Shown: positions 1 to 12,063, numbered from the stretch's first letter. The stretch is 29,311 bases of DNA from Ichthyophonus hoferi (GCA_002751075.1 NAOQ01000115.1:41304-70614), one strand, 5' to 3'. A program made the numbers and translations. Notes: a model not told the origin generated them from the letters alone.

Positions 1-283
1 TCAGTAAAATTTTATTTTATCTTTGTTTTTGGTTTTTATTGAGTATTTTGATGATTCTCATATAAAAGTTTAAAATTCATATTGAAGTTTAACATTCCTA
101 TTTTGTAGATTAAATTGGTTATTTTGAAGATAAACATGTGCAGTCATATCTTATACTGGAGATAGGACTAGTATCAGGGATCCTGAGGTCTATTTGGAAA
201 TTGTCATCTGGTAACCATTAAACTAAAACTTTCGATAATTCCTGTTCAAGCTCACGCTGTTGGTCAGGAGATATAGATGCCTT

Positions 284-457
284 TCATTTCTTAGTAGCCG
301 CTGTGTTGTATATGTGATAATTATGATCTAATTGTGGTTGTGGATAAATGATTGTAGTACCATTACTATTAGTAGAAGTGACAACAGGTTTGATTAGTTG
401 GCCTTCTAATAATTTATCTGGATCATATACTTCAAACTCTTTAGAAACTATAGACAT
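284..457 (-). pseudogene. Short 57-codon reading frame, possibly the start of a decayed gene
   Basis: An ATG at 457-455 opens 57 codons that end with TGA at 286-284. The peptide begins MSIVSKEFEVYDPDKLLEGQ and later reads IIYPQPQLDHNYHIY, a composition unlike random AT-rich translation. The frame stays protein-like past its end (for example PDQQRELEQEL), so this may be the head of a longer gene that has decayed. A TATAAATA motif lies on the same strand at 600-593, about 135 nt upstream of the ATG, where a promoter could sit. I recognise no family. It could equally be chance or a remnant of a mobile element. The left window edge may cut it off. Confidence 0.25.
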
Positions 458-592
458 AATATAAGTACATGCGAAGATATATTGAATTCCGGAATATGAC
501 TTTTTTATAACTATTAATAATACTAATATTTTTATATGGTTGAACAGTGGTATATGACTAAACCGTTCTCTTTATTATTATATGAAGCCTTG

Positions 593-600
593 TATTTATA
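593..600 (-). promoter_or_regulatory. TATA-box-like motif
   Basis: TATAAATA on the minus strand, about 135 nt upstream of the ATG of the short frame at 457. In sequence this AT-rich the motif is expected often by chance, so only its position argues for it. Confidence 0.2.
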
Positions 601-1693
601 CTTCTTTCGCTCTAAAACCGGTTTTGCGTAATTTTGATCATAGCGTATACATATCATACTGTAAGTACTATCGAATCGAAAAATGATCAATTCGTTTACT
701 ACTTGATCGATATCTAATAGTATCTGATTGGCTGGGTATTTTTAGCGTAAGGTCATTTCTAAGGATTTAATGAGTTATCGACCTTTGCAGAAAGTCCCAA
801 ACCAATAAGAACATATATCATTCACAAAGATTTTCCATCAAACTTGACTAGGAAGGAGTGTCTTTTCTATACAGTAATGAATAAGCAAAAAAAATAGTAA
901 CAAAAGAACAGTGAGCGCGTTGGTTCCAGCACCTTAAAATAAAATGAATATTTCTACTACATGTTTAAGTACTAGTGATTTGCGTGTATAATCTCCGGTT
1001 CTTGATGCAGAACTGAGGCTTGGTTATATAGTTTTCAGTTAAAATGACTGGCCTGCAGGTACTTAATATAGTCCTAACAACTAAGCCAAGTATTGGACTT
1101 TAAGTTTAATTCCACTTTGTAAGAGAATGTTCCTATGTAGTCTCAGCACCTCCTACTAAATTATTTTGCTTGAGTTATACGTATGTACTAGTGTAGAGTT
1201 GAGCAGATATATACTCAGCACTCTATCACTTAACTTAAAACTAGATTGGCTTTCTAATATCCATTATTGTTTACATGCATTTCAAATGAAATACCTAGTA
1301 AAAGCTTTGGAAAAATTATTATGAATGTTTGTGTGTAAATGGTATGAGTGAGAGAGTTTTAGCCGCAATAAAAATATGCAAAGTAAGTATCGCACTGCTA
1401 AAGTAATTGCCTTTATGTAAATGCCATTACTACTAATTAACTAGACCCATACTCTAAGCAGTGATGTTTCTAACCTACTCATGTTCTGTACACACATAAT
1501 ACTTACAAAATACACAATGCCTATCCTAGCCTATATGACAACAGAATAACTAGTTTATATCTTGGTTTTTTTGTGTAGAAGGTAATATTATAATTTGAAA
1601 AGACACAAACACTGCCTTGGTGCCACTTCTCGTTTATGTTCAACCTTAGTATCAATTAGAATACAGTGAGAAGGTCTAAAGATGGTGCTAAAA
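601..1693. other. Intergenic AT-rich DNA, nothing recognised
   Basis: All frames are closed at short intervals on both strands. I saw no tRNA-like arm, no long repeat and no splice-site pair joining protein-like segments. Confidence 0.5.
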
Positions 1694-1815
1694 TGCTAAA
1701 ACAGGAATGTTTAATTAATTTAGGTATCTATTTATGTAGCTATAATCATTTTATTAGCCAATGTTTAGACGATCTATTTGGTTCATAGACAAAAAATCTA
1801 TCCGATATGATCATA
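1694..1815 (-). mobile_element. LTR fragment (copy E of a dispersed LTR family)
   Basis: The sequence begins TGCTAAAACAGGAATGTTTA and runs on in parallel with the start of the better copy at 18681-19039, including the TTTAATTAATTTAGGTAT stretch and a weaker match to the following 70 nt. Transcription polarity of the family is taken as minus here, because the other end of the LTR starts TGTTGG. Only one end of the LTR is recognisable. It is an old, truncated solo fragment with no coding part nearby. The right limit is approximate. Confidence 0.5.
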
Positions 1816-3441
1816 GGCCAAAATCATTTAGTCTAGATTGTGCTCAAGTCTTCATTTACTAAATCCGTATTGCTTACGCAGCATAAAATTATTTTTTCAA
1901 TATATTTCTTACTAGATAGATATATATATATGGACTTTAACTAAGTAGCATTGTTTATTCTGCTAAAACATAGACTAGGACAGCCATGCCTCTTAAAGGT
2001 TTTCACGAGTTCCAATTATGTGTATACATATAACACGACGATTAAGGCATTGGTGCCACATTATCAAAATATTTTTACAATTTGCAGCAAATAAACTAAA
2101 TGTTATATTTTTATATTTTCTTCGACCGACTTACAATATACAAGGTCACAACACTCAATAAAGAGACGTGCCTGTCCCATACACCATTAAGTTTAAAATA
2201 CTGAGACGAAGAGAGAGAGTAAGGTAACCAAATTATCAGATATCATAACACTATCAGATAATCCTAGCTGGAATGCAAATTGAACAAATGGGTAGACATA
2301 AGATATAATATGGTATGCAAATTTTGTGTAATAATACTGGCATTAACGCAGAAACTAGTTATTTTAGAATCTTACAAATAAAGGCGGGGGATATCCAAGA
2401 TATTCTAATAGATACAACAGGTAATATCATCCAAATATTGTAAGGTATACTATAATATATTATATGTTCATATAACATGATATACCAGGGTGGCCTCATC
2501 ATGTAATGTACACCATGTACACCATCACTACAATAATACTAATAGCAATGGTGATATACAAAGTGGAATTAAACCCAGCAATAGGTCGCTTTTAAGAAAT
2601 CCTAAGATAGATACATGATGTGCAAAAGAGTGTGCCTATTTGAGGTTACGGTAGTTTATAGTGGTGTCTATTAACCCTTTGGATTTCCGATATCGATTAA
2701 AGTTGGTTTTTCAGCTACTATTTGTGTTGTTGTATAAGTATGATAGTGCTTATATATATTGCCATCAAAACTACCAGAAGAACACTTACAACTTAATTTA
2801 TGACCTGAAGAAAAGCATTTGATTGGCAGTTTCGTTTAATGGAGCAAACAAAAATTACTGGCGGCTAGTGAAGAAGTGAAGATATTGCATGCTTTCAGGT
2901 AAGCATTTGATTTGGGCTTACTTACAAGTATGGCGCATACATGGATTGAATGGAGCGAGACGGATTGCTGAGCGTAGATTGGGATAAATCCATGCACGTG
3001 TAAGCTTTAAAAATGAGGAAGCCAGTTATAGCTTGCTCAAATATTCACATTTTCTCGTTAGAGTAAATTGAATTGGTCATATTTACGCAAATACACATAA
3101 AATATGCATATATGTAGGTTGCTTTTGAAAAGGTTAAAAAAACAATGAATATTATAATAGTGAAAAATGAAACGGGTCGCTTGTCATTACAAGGATTTTG
3201 GAAAAATATTCTTTTCGAAGTTTATTAAAGCACCCAGCCTTACTCTTTTGCGCTTACGTACATAGAAACACTTCAAGTGAACATTCGAGTAAGGGCTTTT
3301 TTTTTTTAACTTAAACTAAGTAATAAATTTATGTACAACGCACGCTACATTTCCTGAGATGTAGTAGCTCAGCGAGGAGTATAATTTCTCGATACTCCAG
3401 AACTTAGTTTTACTATATAATATACGTATTTCTATTGTACA
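1816..3441. other. Intergenic AT-rich DNA
   Basis: No gene seen. It contains a short AT run near 1920 and a two-copy repeat of TGTACACCA near 2505-2523. The right end should hold the 3' flank of the minus-strand gene that stops at 3442. A minus-strand AATAAA (TTTATT on plus, near 3222) is a possible but distant poly(A) signal. Confidence 0.45.
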
Positions 3442-4233
3442 CTACCCTGTTGTAGAGGTATACGGATGGTAATTTAGATAGTCCCTTAGATATACATTTT
3501 CAGAACGCAGATCATGAGCCTCATCTAGTTTTCGTACGACTGCCATCAACAACTGGTCCTGTCCGAACTTGCCACTCACTGCCTGGATATGAATAACACG
3601 CCGTAGTGATTCCTGAGCATCAACAGCGTTTTCCTCGACAGCTTTCAGCGAAGCTCGCATGTGCATTACATGGTTATCTTGTAAACTCGAAAGCTCTGTT
3701 AACAAGGAGTCGAGCTCTTTGAATCGATTTGAACTTCTCTTTGCTCGTTCTCTTTGTTCATACTCGAAATCAGAGATAATAGAATATGTAGAGTCCACGG
3801 AACCTAACGAACTTGACGAAGGACTGTTATCATGTAAGCCACCCTCCTTTACACATGATTCATTGGAAATATTTCTATGCAGAGCTACCTCGTCCAAAAA
3901 AGTTGTATGCAAATGCTTGTGATGAGTCTCTGTCTCGGATGCGGGTGAAGGTTCACTCAAACTTCTAATTATTGGAGGAGTACTTTGAGATATACTTTTT
4001 TTCAGACTACAAGAAGTTGACGGATTGTATATTGGCTCTGTTTTACGTCGAGATGACGAGTTAATGGAATTAATATCACTTTCAGACTTATTATTGCTTC
4101 TATTAACTGGTATCAAACGAAACCTCCCCCGGGCTACACCAGTAACATTAGCTAAGTCAGAATGAGTATGCAGACGGGATTTGGGTGCAGATTGTGCCAG
4201 TCCTTGAGACTGAGGCATTGACGCTGCACGCAT
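3442..4233 (-). CDS. Serine-rich, C-terminally coiled-coil protein of unknown function
   Basis: A 263-residue frame with ATG at 4233-4231 and TAG at 3444-3442. Residues 1-150 are low-complexity, rich in Ser, Pro, Asn and basic residues, with several SxSP-like sites typical of a phosphorylated disordered region. A serine run (SPSSSSLGS) lies at about 137-145. Residues about 155-205 and 225-253 are charged and heptad-like (FKELDSLLTELSSLQ; LDEAHDLRSENVYLRDYL) and should form a coiled coil. No signal peptide or membrane segment is seen. I recognise no family; a scaffold or cytoskeletal or signalling adaptor is only a guess. The frame stays open about 27 codons upstream of the ATG, back to a good 3' splice site at 4316-4317. 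The true start could therefore lie in an upstream exon, with this ATG as the conservative choice. Length, composition and the nearby intron make it a likely real gene. Confidence 0.7.
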   Translation of the reverse strand: MRAASMPQSQGLAQSAPKSRLHTHSDLANVTGVARGRFRLIPVNRSNNKSESDINSINSSSRRKTEPIYNPSTSCSLKKSISQSTPPIIRSLSEPSPASETETHHKHLHTTFLDEVALHRNISNESCVKEGGLHDNSPSSSSLGSVDSTYSIISDFEYEQRERAKRSSNRFKELDSLLTELSSLQDNHVMHMRASLKAVEENAVDAQESLRRVIHIQAVSGKFGQDQLLMAVVRKLDEAHDLRSENVYLRDYLNYHPYTSTTG

Positions 4234-4315
4234 TTTTGATAAATCGCAAAATACAGGGTTATAGCAATTTCGGGCTAATGGATTAAAATGCTCGTGTCGT
4301 TCAGTTTTATAATGG

Positions 4316-4396
4316 CTAGGATTTGCTTATTAGCATCTTGAAATTATATTTGGCTGTATCGTAAATAAAAAATATCATGTATTGCTAAGTACATAC
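4316..4396 (-). other. Probable intron just upstream of the coiled-coil gene
   Basis: On the minus strand the donor GTATGT (4396-4391), a branch-like GCTAAT (4334-4329) and the acceptor CTAG ending at 4316 make an 81-nt intron. The same branch-like GCTAAT precedes the first acceptor of the ArfGAP gene. It ends 82 nt before the ATG at 4233. It either interrupts the 5' UTR or joins an upstream coding exon: the frame through the acceptor is open and the frame upstream of the donor is open too, but has no in-frame ATG that I can find. Confidence 0.5.
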
Positions 4397-7199
4397 CAAA
4401 TTTTAAGAGAGAAGGATATATAGCTAGTCTCAATGAATCTATCATAAATCAAATTACACGGCTGTGCAATTAACGCAAACAACAAAAAACAGAAGCATGA
4501 CAAAAAACTAAGTCCCTGAAATTCCACCGGGAACTACGCCTATATACACGCCGTCTCGATTACAACCTCATGGATTATTGGTTACTATAAATACATTAGG
4601 CTCAACTTCATACCACGCAGTATGCGAGTATGCGAATCTGAGATTCGGATAATAGATACGCTTATTGCATAAAAGTTGGAGTTACCTACCAACTAGAAAT
4701 ACGTTGTTTAAAGAAATATTGTCTCTATTTGACAGAATACACAGAGTAGAGAAGAGAGTAGATTCACAAGCGCTAAATAGAACTCTTTAACGTATGTGCG
4801 GGGTGCCAAATTATCTAAAAATATATTCCCATTAATACATCTTTACCTTGTCATTCCCACAAGAGTGGCGTCAAATAGAACTCAATATATATATATATAT
4901 TATTTTACTAAAATAAGAATTTATAATTCGTTATAATGTTAAAAATATTGCCAATATATTGTTATTTTTTCCTTTTGTTAAAATTCTTAGAGATGCATCG
5001 ATTACATCGATTGTGCTGATGATCAATAACATACATAGAACAATGACATATCCTGATGTTATCATATACGTTTGTCTAAGCGATATCAACAATATAGTTC
5101 ATTCAATTACATTTCTAACTGAAAAATCCCCATCTTGGATGAAAGATTAAATCCTTACAGCCTTTATGATTTGATCTCTTTGCAATAATGGCATTAAACC
5201 TTTCCTAATGCATCGTGCTTTTCAATGTGACACACATTATGCTGTTATATGACCAATCATCACACATGTCCCAATCCCGTCCATCTTGTTATCTGATTTT
5301 TTCAATTGTGTTCTAGTATTCGCCGAAAAAGCTTACAATAGATGGAAATATAAATGCGGGGTTATATAAGAGAGCAAGAGCAAAACAACATTTTCAAATA
5401 AGATATACATCCATTGCCATATTGAGTAGTTCATGTATTTATTTAATTTAATTAGATTTACTTTATTTTGGTAGATAAATTATTATTAATTATTATTTGT
5501 AGAACCTTTCATTTGTTTGGCATAGGTAATCATTCGATGCCGATTCAAACAAGCAAAAGTTGTTCGGTGGTGGTTTAAGGATGACTGGTTGATCAACATG
5601 TGCGTGTAATTGGTCTTACCTAACAATCATTTATATTTGGACAGGCATATCTAAACAGCTTAACATAATCATTTCTGACGGTCCCTTTTCTATCTTAGAG
5701 TAAAACCAAAAATATTATAATATAGTTCTGGATATATGATAAGTAAATTTTTATGGATTACTTATTAATTAAAATTGACATCTATCGGATACACAAGTTA
5801 ATGCCAGGCGTTGACTTGCTTACTCACGTATGATGTGGGTTAGCCAGTAGACAACATACATTATAATGTATCAACACATTTAGTTTTCTCATAAGCCTAG
5901 TTATTCTATAACCGATGCGCCAATGATGTACCTTCGTAGCTTTTAATATTTAATATAGCTATGGCATAAACACGACCTATTAATCTCCCAGCACTATTTC
6001 GCGATAGCCTGATCATCTTCCAAGTTGTACATTGGCGAAGATATCTAGGTATTTTAACTACTATCATGATTATATATGTACAGTTTGTATTTGAAACGTT
6101 TAAACAGATTTACAGTTTTGTAAAGCCCAAAGTTTTTGATTCGTTGCCGTGCTATTGACTCGATTTTTTGAGGAATTTCCGGTGCCTATTTTTCAGTGGC
6201 AACCTTTCAGTCCAAAATCAATTAGCATTTTTTCGCTTCGAAATATTCGGACATCTTCACGAGCTTTTGAATGAAATTATTTTCTGATTATTTTCGGGTT
6301 GTCATATTTTATTACGGGCATTGACACGTAATAGTCACTGTTATGAAAAAATATACGTGCGCTACCAGATGAATTGGCTCTAAACATCATTTTTGTAGGG
6401 CTGGCTATTTATATTATATCGTTCCAAGGTTGCTCTTTTAGCTAAACTTGACCAAGTTTTGGTACTTCACAATAACGAGTTGTTGTTCAAATTGGCGTTG
6501 TTGCGGTTTCAAGATGATCACGGAGGTATTTCATGATTCCACACTAAGTGCTCTTACGTAATATTTTAACACAAGCTAAACAAAAAATAATGGAAGAAAG
6601 ATATTTTGCGTAGTATCAAAACGAAGTGTTGCGGTTATGTTGGATCAAACTTATAAATTATAAAGACATTGACGGTTCTGTACTGGCCGTAGGAATTAAT
6701 TAGTGACTAACTAGAAAATAAATAAATATGAACCGCTTTTATTTAATACATGAACTATCATTTAAATGCCCAGTTATTTATATAAAGTAGCTATCCCCGG
6801 AGATTCTAAAATGCCAAAATCCTGTTCAAAAGGTTGCTATGACAATTTGAAAGGCTTCTAGAAATATCTAGCGCAGGCATTAAATGCTCATGTTGTTATC
6901 TGTATCAATTACTTGAAAATAAATTAAAGGAGAAAACCAAAAAACATAAATGGCGCGAGAAAAAGAATAAATCTGGGGTAAAACTTCCAAAAGGAAATGC
7001 AGCTATTAATAATGATCGTGTAAACGTTCTCTTCTAAGTGCATTTTTATACAAACATATTAAAACAAAAAACTCCGTGGAATGTCACAATCTTGTAGAAT
7101 ATTTATTTGTATCTACATACACATCTAGTACATCCATAATAATGTAACTGATGAAATATATTACTGTATCATTTTATATTAGAGTTTTAACTACTTGTC
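4397..7199. other. Intergenic AT-rich DNA
   Basis: No gene recognised. It holds an AT dinucleotide run at 4885-4900 and scattered short open stretches, none with family motifs or supporting splice sites. Confidence 0.45.
4885..4900. repeat. (AT)8 microsatellite
   Basis: Eight consecutive AT units in intergenic DNA. Similar runs recur at 10667-10683, 26093-26110, 27368-27386 and 27914-27932. Confidence 0.9.
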
Positions 7200-7241
7200 C
7201 ATCGTCTTGATGACCAATCCCATCGTCTTGATGACCAATCC
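7200..7241. repeat. Perfect 21-bp tandem duplication
   Basis: Two identical head-to-tail copies of a 21-bp unit beginning catcgtcttgatgacc, followed by the first few bases of a third. Perfect identity implies a recent duplication. No gene overlaps it. Confidence 0.9.
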
Positions 7242-8360
7242 CATCTCTGAATGGGCTGGGTAAAAATAAAAACTAACTATAAGAAAATGCTAGAACTCTA
7301 GGAAAACGGTTTTCTGCTTTAGCTTAGGCTGACGTTGGATATAATGATTGCAGCAGGTCTTTAGCAAAATCCAATATAATTTACAGTGAGCATCCTTTTA
7401 GTACGGGCGAAAAATCTAAACCATAGGGGAACTTCAGCAGACCTGATTAAAATGTAAAGTAGAACTCCAGTGGCCAGAAAGTAGCTGATAAATAAATAAG
7501 AAAGAGAAAGACGTAGATTTTCTATAAGCATTATTTTAATTGAATTTTGATGCGAGGTATCCTAATAAATGCCTAACTGCTTGAGCACAATTTTTCTTCA
7601 TTCATATATATACAGATTGCGTTCATTCACCTCAAGGGCCACCAAATTCTACTAATCATCTCCTAATTCTTGAATATCAATGTCCATATTAGGCTTACGT
7701 AAATTCATCCAATAACAATAATACTTTGTTTAAAAAGGTGCGTCATTTTTAATAAACAAAAACCTTATAAATATTGGTCATTGGACCTTTTGCAGTCGCC
7801 AGGTCCTATACAGTATGATGCTTTTAAGTGATTGGGAGTGGCCGCTAATTCAAAAGTTGCCAGATTATTCAAATCAACCAATAAAAAGGCTGCTTTACAA
7901 AGTGATATTATTGGTAAAACAATTTTGGGGGTCCTTCTTTTGATAAGGTTAAAATAATATCAAAATTAAAAAATTCAAAATCATCATATCATTTTCCAAT
8001 TAATAAGCCGTGCCGATTGCAATGTCCAATATCATTTGATTCCCCAGAGTCGGGCCAGGTTGTAGTCGAGAGTCAATTGGATTGTGATAGTCTATCAGAC
8101 ACGTGGATGCTTTTTAGCTTCTTGTAACTTTTCGCCACTTCTGAAAGCAACATTTTTTCAACAGCTCACCCTCTAACATAAGTAAGTAAACATATTATAC
8201 AACAAAAAAAAGCTTTTTAATGGTATGTTTTAGGTTTGCCTTATTAATGCATTGAAAATATTACTTGATTTTTCCTAATGCTCAAATTGGGATTGAATTA
8301 GACAGGTCGGATATAGCCCGTTTAGGGGTCCAGAGTTTGAGTACTAAAAGGGTCAATTAC
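7242..8360. other. Intergenic DNA with a coding-looking patch near 7930-8130
   Basis: At about 7930-8130 (+) one frame is open for over 60 codons with a mixed composition (for example PESGQVVVESQLDCDSLSDT), and an adjoining stretch at 7830-7930 is open in another frame. No start, splice pair or family motif supports a gene. It may be a remnant of something that once coded. Confidence 0.25.
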
Positions 8361-8380
8361 AAAAAAAAAAAAAAAAAAAA
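8361..8380 (+). repeat. Poly(A) tract of 20
   Basis: Twenty uninterrupted A residues. Such tracts can mark the tail of a retroposed sequence. The preceding 60 nt (around 8307-8350) have a weak tRNA-promoter flavour, but no target duplication flanks the tract, so a SINE is not supported. Confidence 0.8.
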
Positions 8381-9871
8381 TGGAAAAAATAAGTATAAAA
8401 TACATTTCATAATTTTTAAAATTAATTTTATGCTATATATAATTGAAACACGTTCATTTCATGCCATATAATCATCTCCATATACAATCATATACTTTTC
8501 CCAATAAAACTCACCGATTTTGATGTCTCATGAAATCATCTAAACCCAAAGATTTAGCCCCGGAGATCTAGGACCACACAAAATAAAGGCTTTTTTGAAT
8601 GCAATTATATATAGGCTACAACGGCTAAACTGTAGAGAAATGCCCAACGCAGGTATAAAAAGGCTATAAATTTATACCATATTTAATCATTGTAGTAGAA
8701 TTTTTTTAGCTAAACAATACCGGTAATGCCGACTACATTAGACGTTTATGTCTTCAACGTTATTCCTTATTTTATGAATTATCTGTATATCTGTATCTGT
8801 ATAGAAATATTGATGTTATGGGCTTCAATAGCTATATCCACCAATCATAAACTTAAATAAATTTCTTATATCTTTTAAACTTCTCTCTTCCAATAAATGA
8901 GTGTAAATAAAACGTTGATGCAGCAAGTGATCGTTGGGGTTCAATATGAAGATCCCCTAGACTTGGTATTTCATACTCGAGTGTAAATTCAACAAAAACC
9001 AAAACCAAAATACTTTCAAAAGAATAAAGGCATACATTTTAGCGGATTATTTTTAGTGAAGAAAACTAATTTATTGTGACTCTTTGATGTGTTCTAAACA
9101 CAGGTTAATACAAATTAATTGCAGATATTGTCGACAAAACTTTAATTTTATATGCTATAAAAAAAGTATAAACTAACGCACAATTCTGCTTTCTGTTTTT
9201 ACAATTAAACCCAAACCAGTGATAATTTCCCTTCCTGAAAATAATGGCAATTAGTATATTTACTATTTATTCTGTTAAGTGGGGTGCTTTAGGACTGACA
9301 TGGGGGTATTTTTCTTCAGGCCACCATTACTTCACGCGCTAATAATATGGTTCTCGATAATTCGGCCAGTCAGCAGTGATTGGTTAATAAATAAGTTCTA
9401 CTAATAAGAAATGTTCGGGCTACGAAGACATTAAAGGTCAGTTAGATATTGGCTGAAGAAGGTTTAAACAATAACCTTTCAGAAAAGACTAGAACAATTT
9501 TACAAAGTTTTAGTATAAGAGGAAGTATAAAGCATGCGTGATCTTAATTTTATATTATGCTATATTTAAGCAATTGTCTTATTTGAAAGACCTTAAGTAT
9601 AAAAGTCTTTTTGCCTTTACATGCTTCAACTGGCCGTACCCTAGCCATGTAGTTTGATTATGGGTAATTTTCAAATTGCAAGCTCAATGTAAGCCATTCA
9701 TATCCGTTCATACCCATTAAGTTATCCGAGGAGCCAATAGGGTTTATGTATGTTACGAATATTGATAACAACTACATATATACATGAACCAAACATAATT
9801 TTATGCCTAGGTGCCTTAAAAGTATAAGCGTCTCACTGAGCCATTATATATTCTATATATTCTCATTTGGT
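8381..9871. other. Intergenic AT-rich DNA, nothing recognised
   Basis: Short closed frames on both strands; no repeats or RNA genes identified. Confidence 0.45.
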
Positions 9872-10030
9872 ATGAATAAACTACTATGCCTGCTCAAGCT
9901 CACCTTTTTTCTTTCTTTTTTGCATTTTTATGTTATTGGATGTAGGGCCCATGAAGCAAGAGACAAAACAGCTATAAGAGGTTCATACACATGTGAGAAT
10001 CAGCTGTCTTGCAACATACATAGGTTATAG
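9872..10030 (+). CDS. Possible small secreted peptide (speculative)
   Basis: A 52-residue frame from ATG 9872 to TAG 10028-10030. Residues 1-24 read as a plausible signal peptide: a Lys near the start, a hydrophobic core KLTFFLSFLHFYVIG, then CRA before a polar stretch. The remaining segment is polar with two cysteines (RGSYTCENQLSCNIH). An in-frame ATG further upstream at 9803 would give 75 residues and bury the signal. T-rich DNA readily produces hydrophobic runs by chance, no promoter or splice evidence supports it, and I know no family. Treat as a candidate only. Confidence 0.12.
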   Translation: MNKLLCLLKLTFFLSFLHFYVIGCRAHEARDKTAIRGSYTCENQLSCNIHRL

Positions 10031-10999
10031 GTTATATTGGCTTACCTACAAGCTAGAGCTTGTTTATTATAGGGGATATATCGTTAGCAAAAGGTAATTA
10101 CTTGGCTTTTATTGGCGCTATTTGATAATTGGGCAAAAATGACGCCTCTGCTCTAGAGAAAGTTAGAAGATTTGTTGAAACTATTAGGCCAAGTTATTTG
10201 GTAAGGATTATTAAAAAACATTAAGACCTCAATTAGTTTTAGTATATAAGATATTCCAATCGAGAGGAGATGTTAGGAGCATATGCACAACACAACAGTC
10301 CACTTGGATTGTATTCGAGCTCTTCATTTTAATGTCCGATCACCAATTGAATGGAGTGTAATCAGAACCCAACAAAAGATAATAAATTATAATAGATATA
10401 TATACTTAAGATAGGATAATACTGGTTGTCTATACAGAATCCTTGCCCTATTAACTTTTCTTCCAATAAACTTATAAATGATTAACATTCTTATTAAAGT
10501 AAATGCAAATCTCCTTGAATATACATACATATCTCTTGCTGTGGGTTATTCCTTTGAATTTATTTGATTGCAAACAATTCTAACGAATCGTAAGGCATTA
10601 TATTAGCTATCATAAGACAATGAATAATAGCCTCATTAGAAGATTTGTTAATTCCAGTTATAAAAGTATATATATATATATATTGTTAAATACAATAGTG
10701 GTTTGCTAAATTCATTTCTAAACTAAATTAAATATAGAAAGGTGGTTTTGGGCATATGAAAATATAACTTAACAGGATTGAAAATTGAGAAAGACATATT
10801 TCAACATTATTTGGGATAGAATAGCTCCAGGCCTACTTGTATGTATTACAAACCCCTGGGTCATATTATATCTCGTTGCTGTTAAGGCACTTAATAAAAA
10901 TATATATTTTTTGATTCCAAGTTTATCCGTAAGAAGGTCAAATACTGAGCTCGAGACTCGTCACAAGAATTATGGTTAAGTAGATACTTATTGTATTTA
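10031..10999. other. Intergenic AT-rich DNA
   Basis: No gene supported. A TA dinucleotide run lies at 10667-10683. A short protein-like patch near 10125-10225 (+) has no start or family signature. Confidence 0.4.
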
Positions 11000-11411
11000 G
11001 TTGGTGGTAATGAATAGGAGAATCTGGAATGGTCATGTAATCTATATTTTTTTAGAAGAAGAGGAAACACCTAATTAAGAGGCGTTTTGATGTATTCTTC
11101 TGCATACACAGAGTGAAGTTATGTTAAGACATTTTTTTATTATTAAACAAGTCAGCAAGACTTGTCTTTGGCAGGATGTTTAAGCAATGAGTTATCTGTA
11201 CCCAAAACATATCTGAAATGGTTTGTTATATAGTCACGGGACCTCTACCATGGGCTGGTTCAATTTTGATTGATCCTGAATTGTCATTTAACACCAATAG
11301 ATTGAACCGACTATTTTTCGAGACTAGATGTAATAGCAATTGCTAACAATATTAATTGATTATAGCTATACAAAGAAATACACAAATTATTTAAATATCC
11401 TTGTTTTAACA
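11000..11411 (+). mobile_element. Old LTR (copy A of the dispersed LTR family)
   Basis: It aligns along most of its length with the reverse complement of the LTRs at 18681-19039 and about 19515-19929. Shared blocks include a motif close to TTAAGACAT..TTATTAAACAAGTCAGCA, GGACCTCTACCATGGGCTGG, CATTTAACACCAATAGATTG and the terminal TTTTAACA. At about 412 bp it appears close to full LTR length. The family ends are TG..CA with a TGTTGG start, as in LTR retrotransposons and most like Copia-type LTRs (inference). The copy is strongly diverged, hence old. Confidence 0.65.
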
Positions 11412-11782
11412 ATTGGTTATAGCAATATTTTGTTAAATGTTTAATTGTCAGATGAATGAACTGAATGTATAAATATATGTTCGGATAAGATTAAACTAAA
11501 AATGTCATACTTAGAAACAAGCTATTGAGAAATGACAGGAAAACACATTCATATCTAAAATCAGATATTGCATATATTGGTCTGAAAGATCTTCATTACA
11601 TATGATGAGCAGTTACAATGCCATGTACAATGCTCTTGATAGTAAGGAAAGGGTTGATACCAAACAGAGCACAGGCTTCGGGCTTTGAGCCACAACCAGA
11701 TGATGGGTCTGTTGGTCCCTAGAGATAGTGATTTATATAGGATAATTGCGTCAAACAATAAGGTGGACTTGGCCACGTCACC
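11412..11782. other. Segment between two same-orientation LTR copies
   Basis: About 370 bp between LTR copies A and B, which point the same way. It could be the shrunken interior of one element or simply unrelated DNA between two insertions. Short open frames on both strands have no recognisable gag or pol motif. Confidence 0.3.
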
Positions 11783-12063
11783 GAGTAGAGATGACGTTCT
11801 TATGACCTGCATTCATTTAGAAGAAGAAGGAATTCCAAATTGTGGGCTTTTTAATGTGTCCCTTTGCATACAGATATGATAAGGCGTATATTTATTATTA
11901 AGCAAGTGTGAATGTTTTATCTGGACTGCATATGCTCTGAAATAACTTATTATATTTGCGGGACCTCTGGCATTGGCTGGTTCAATTTTAATCGATAATA
12001 TTGGATATTGGATTGCCATTTAACACCAGCAGATTGCACCAATTTTTTCTAGACTACCTATGT
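11783..12063 (+). mobile_element. Old LTR fragment (copy B of the dispersed LTR family)
   Basis: Same orientation as copy A. Shared blocks: AATGTGTCCCTTTGCATACA, GGACCTCTGGCATTGGCTGG, CATTTAACACCAGCAGATTG and TTTTTTCTAGACTAC. It is incomplete at its 3' end and diverged. Limits are approximate by eye. Confidence 0.6.

Noticed and set aside
8300-8380. tRNA-derived SINE ending in the A20 tract
   Set aside because: The A- and B-box resemblance is weak and too closely spaced, and no target duplication flanks the poly(A).
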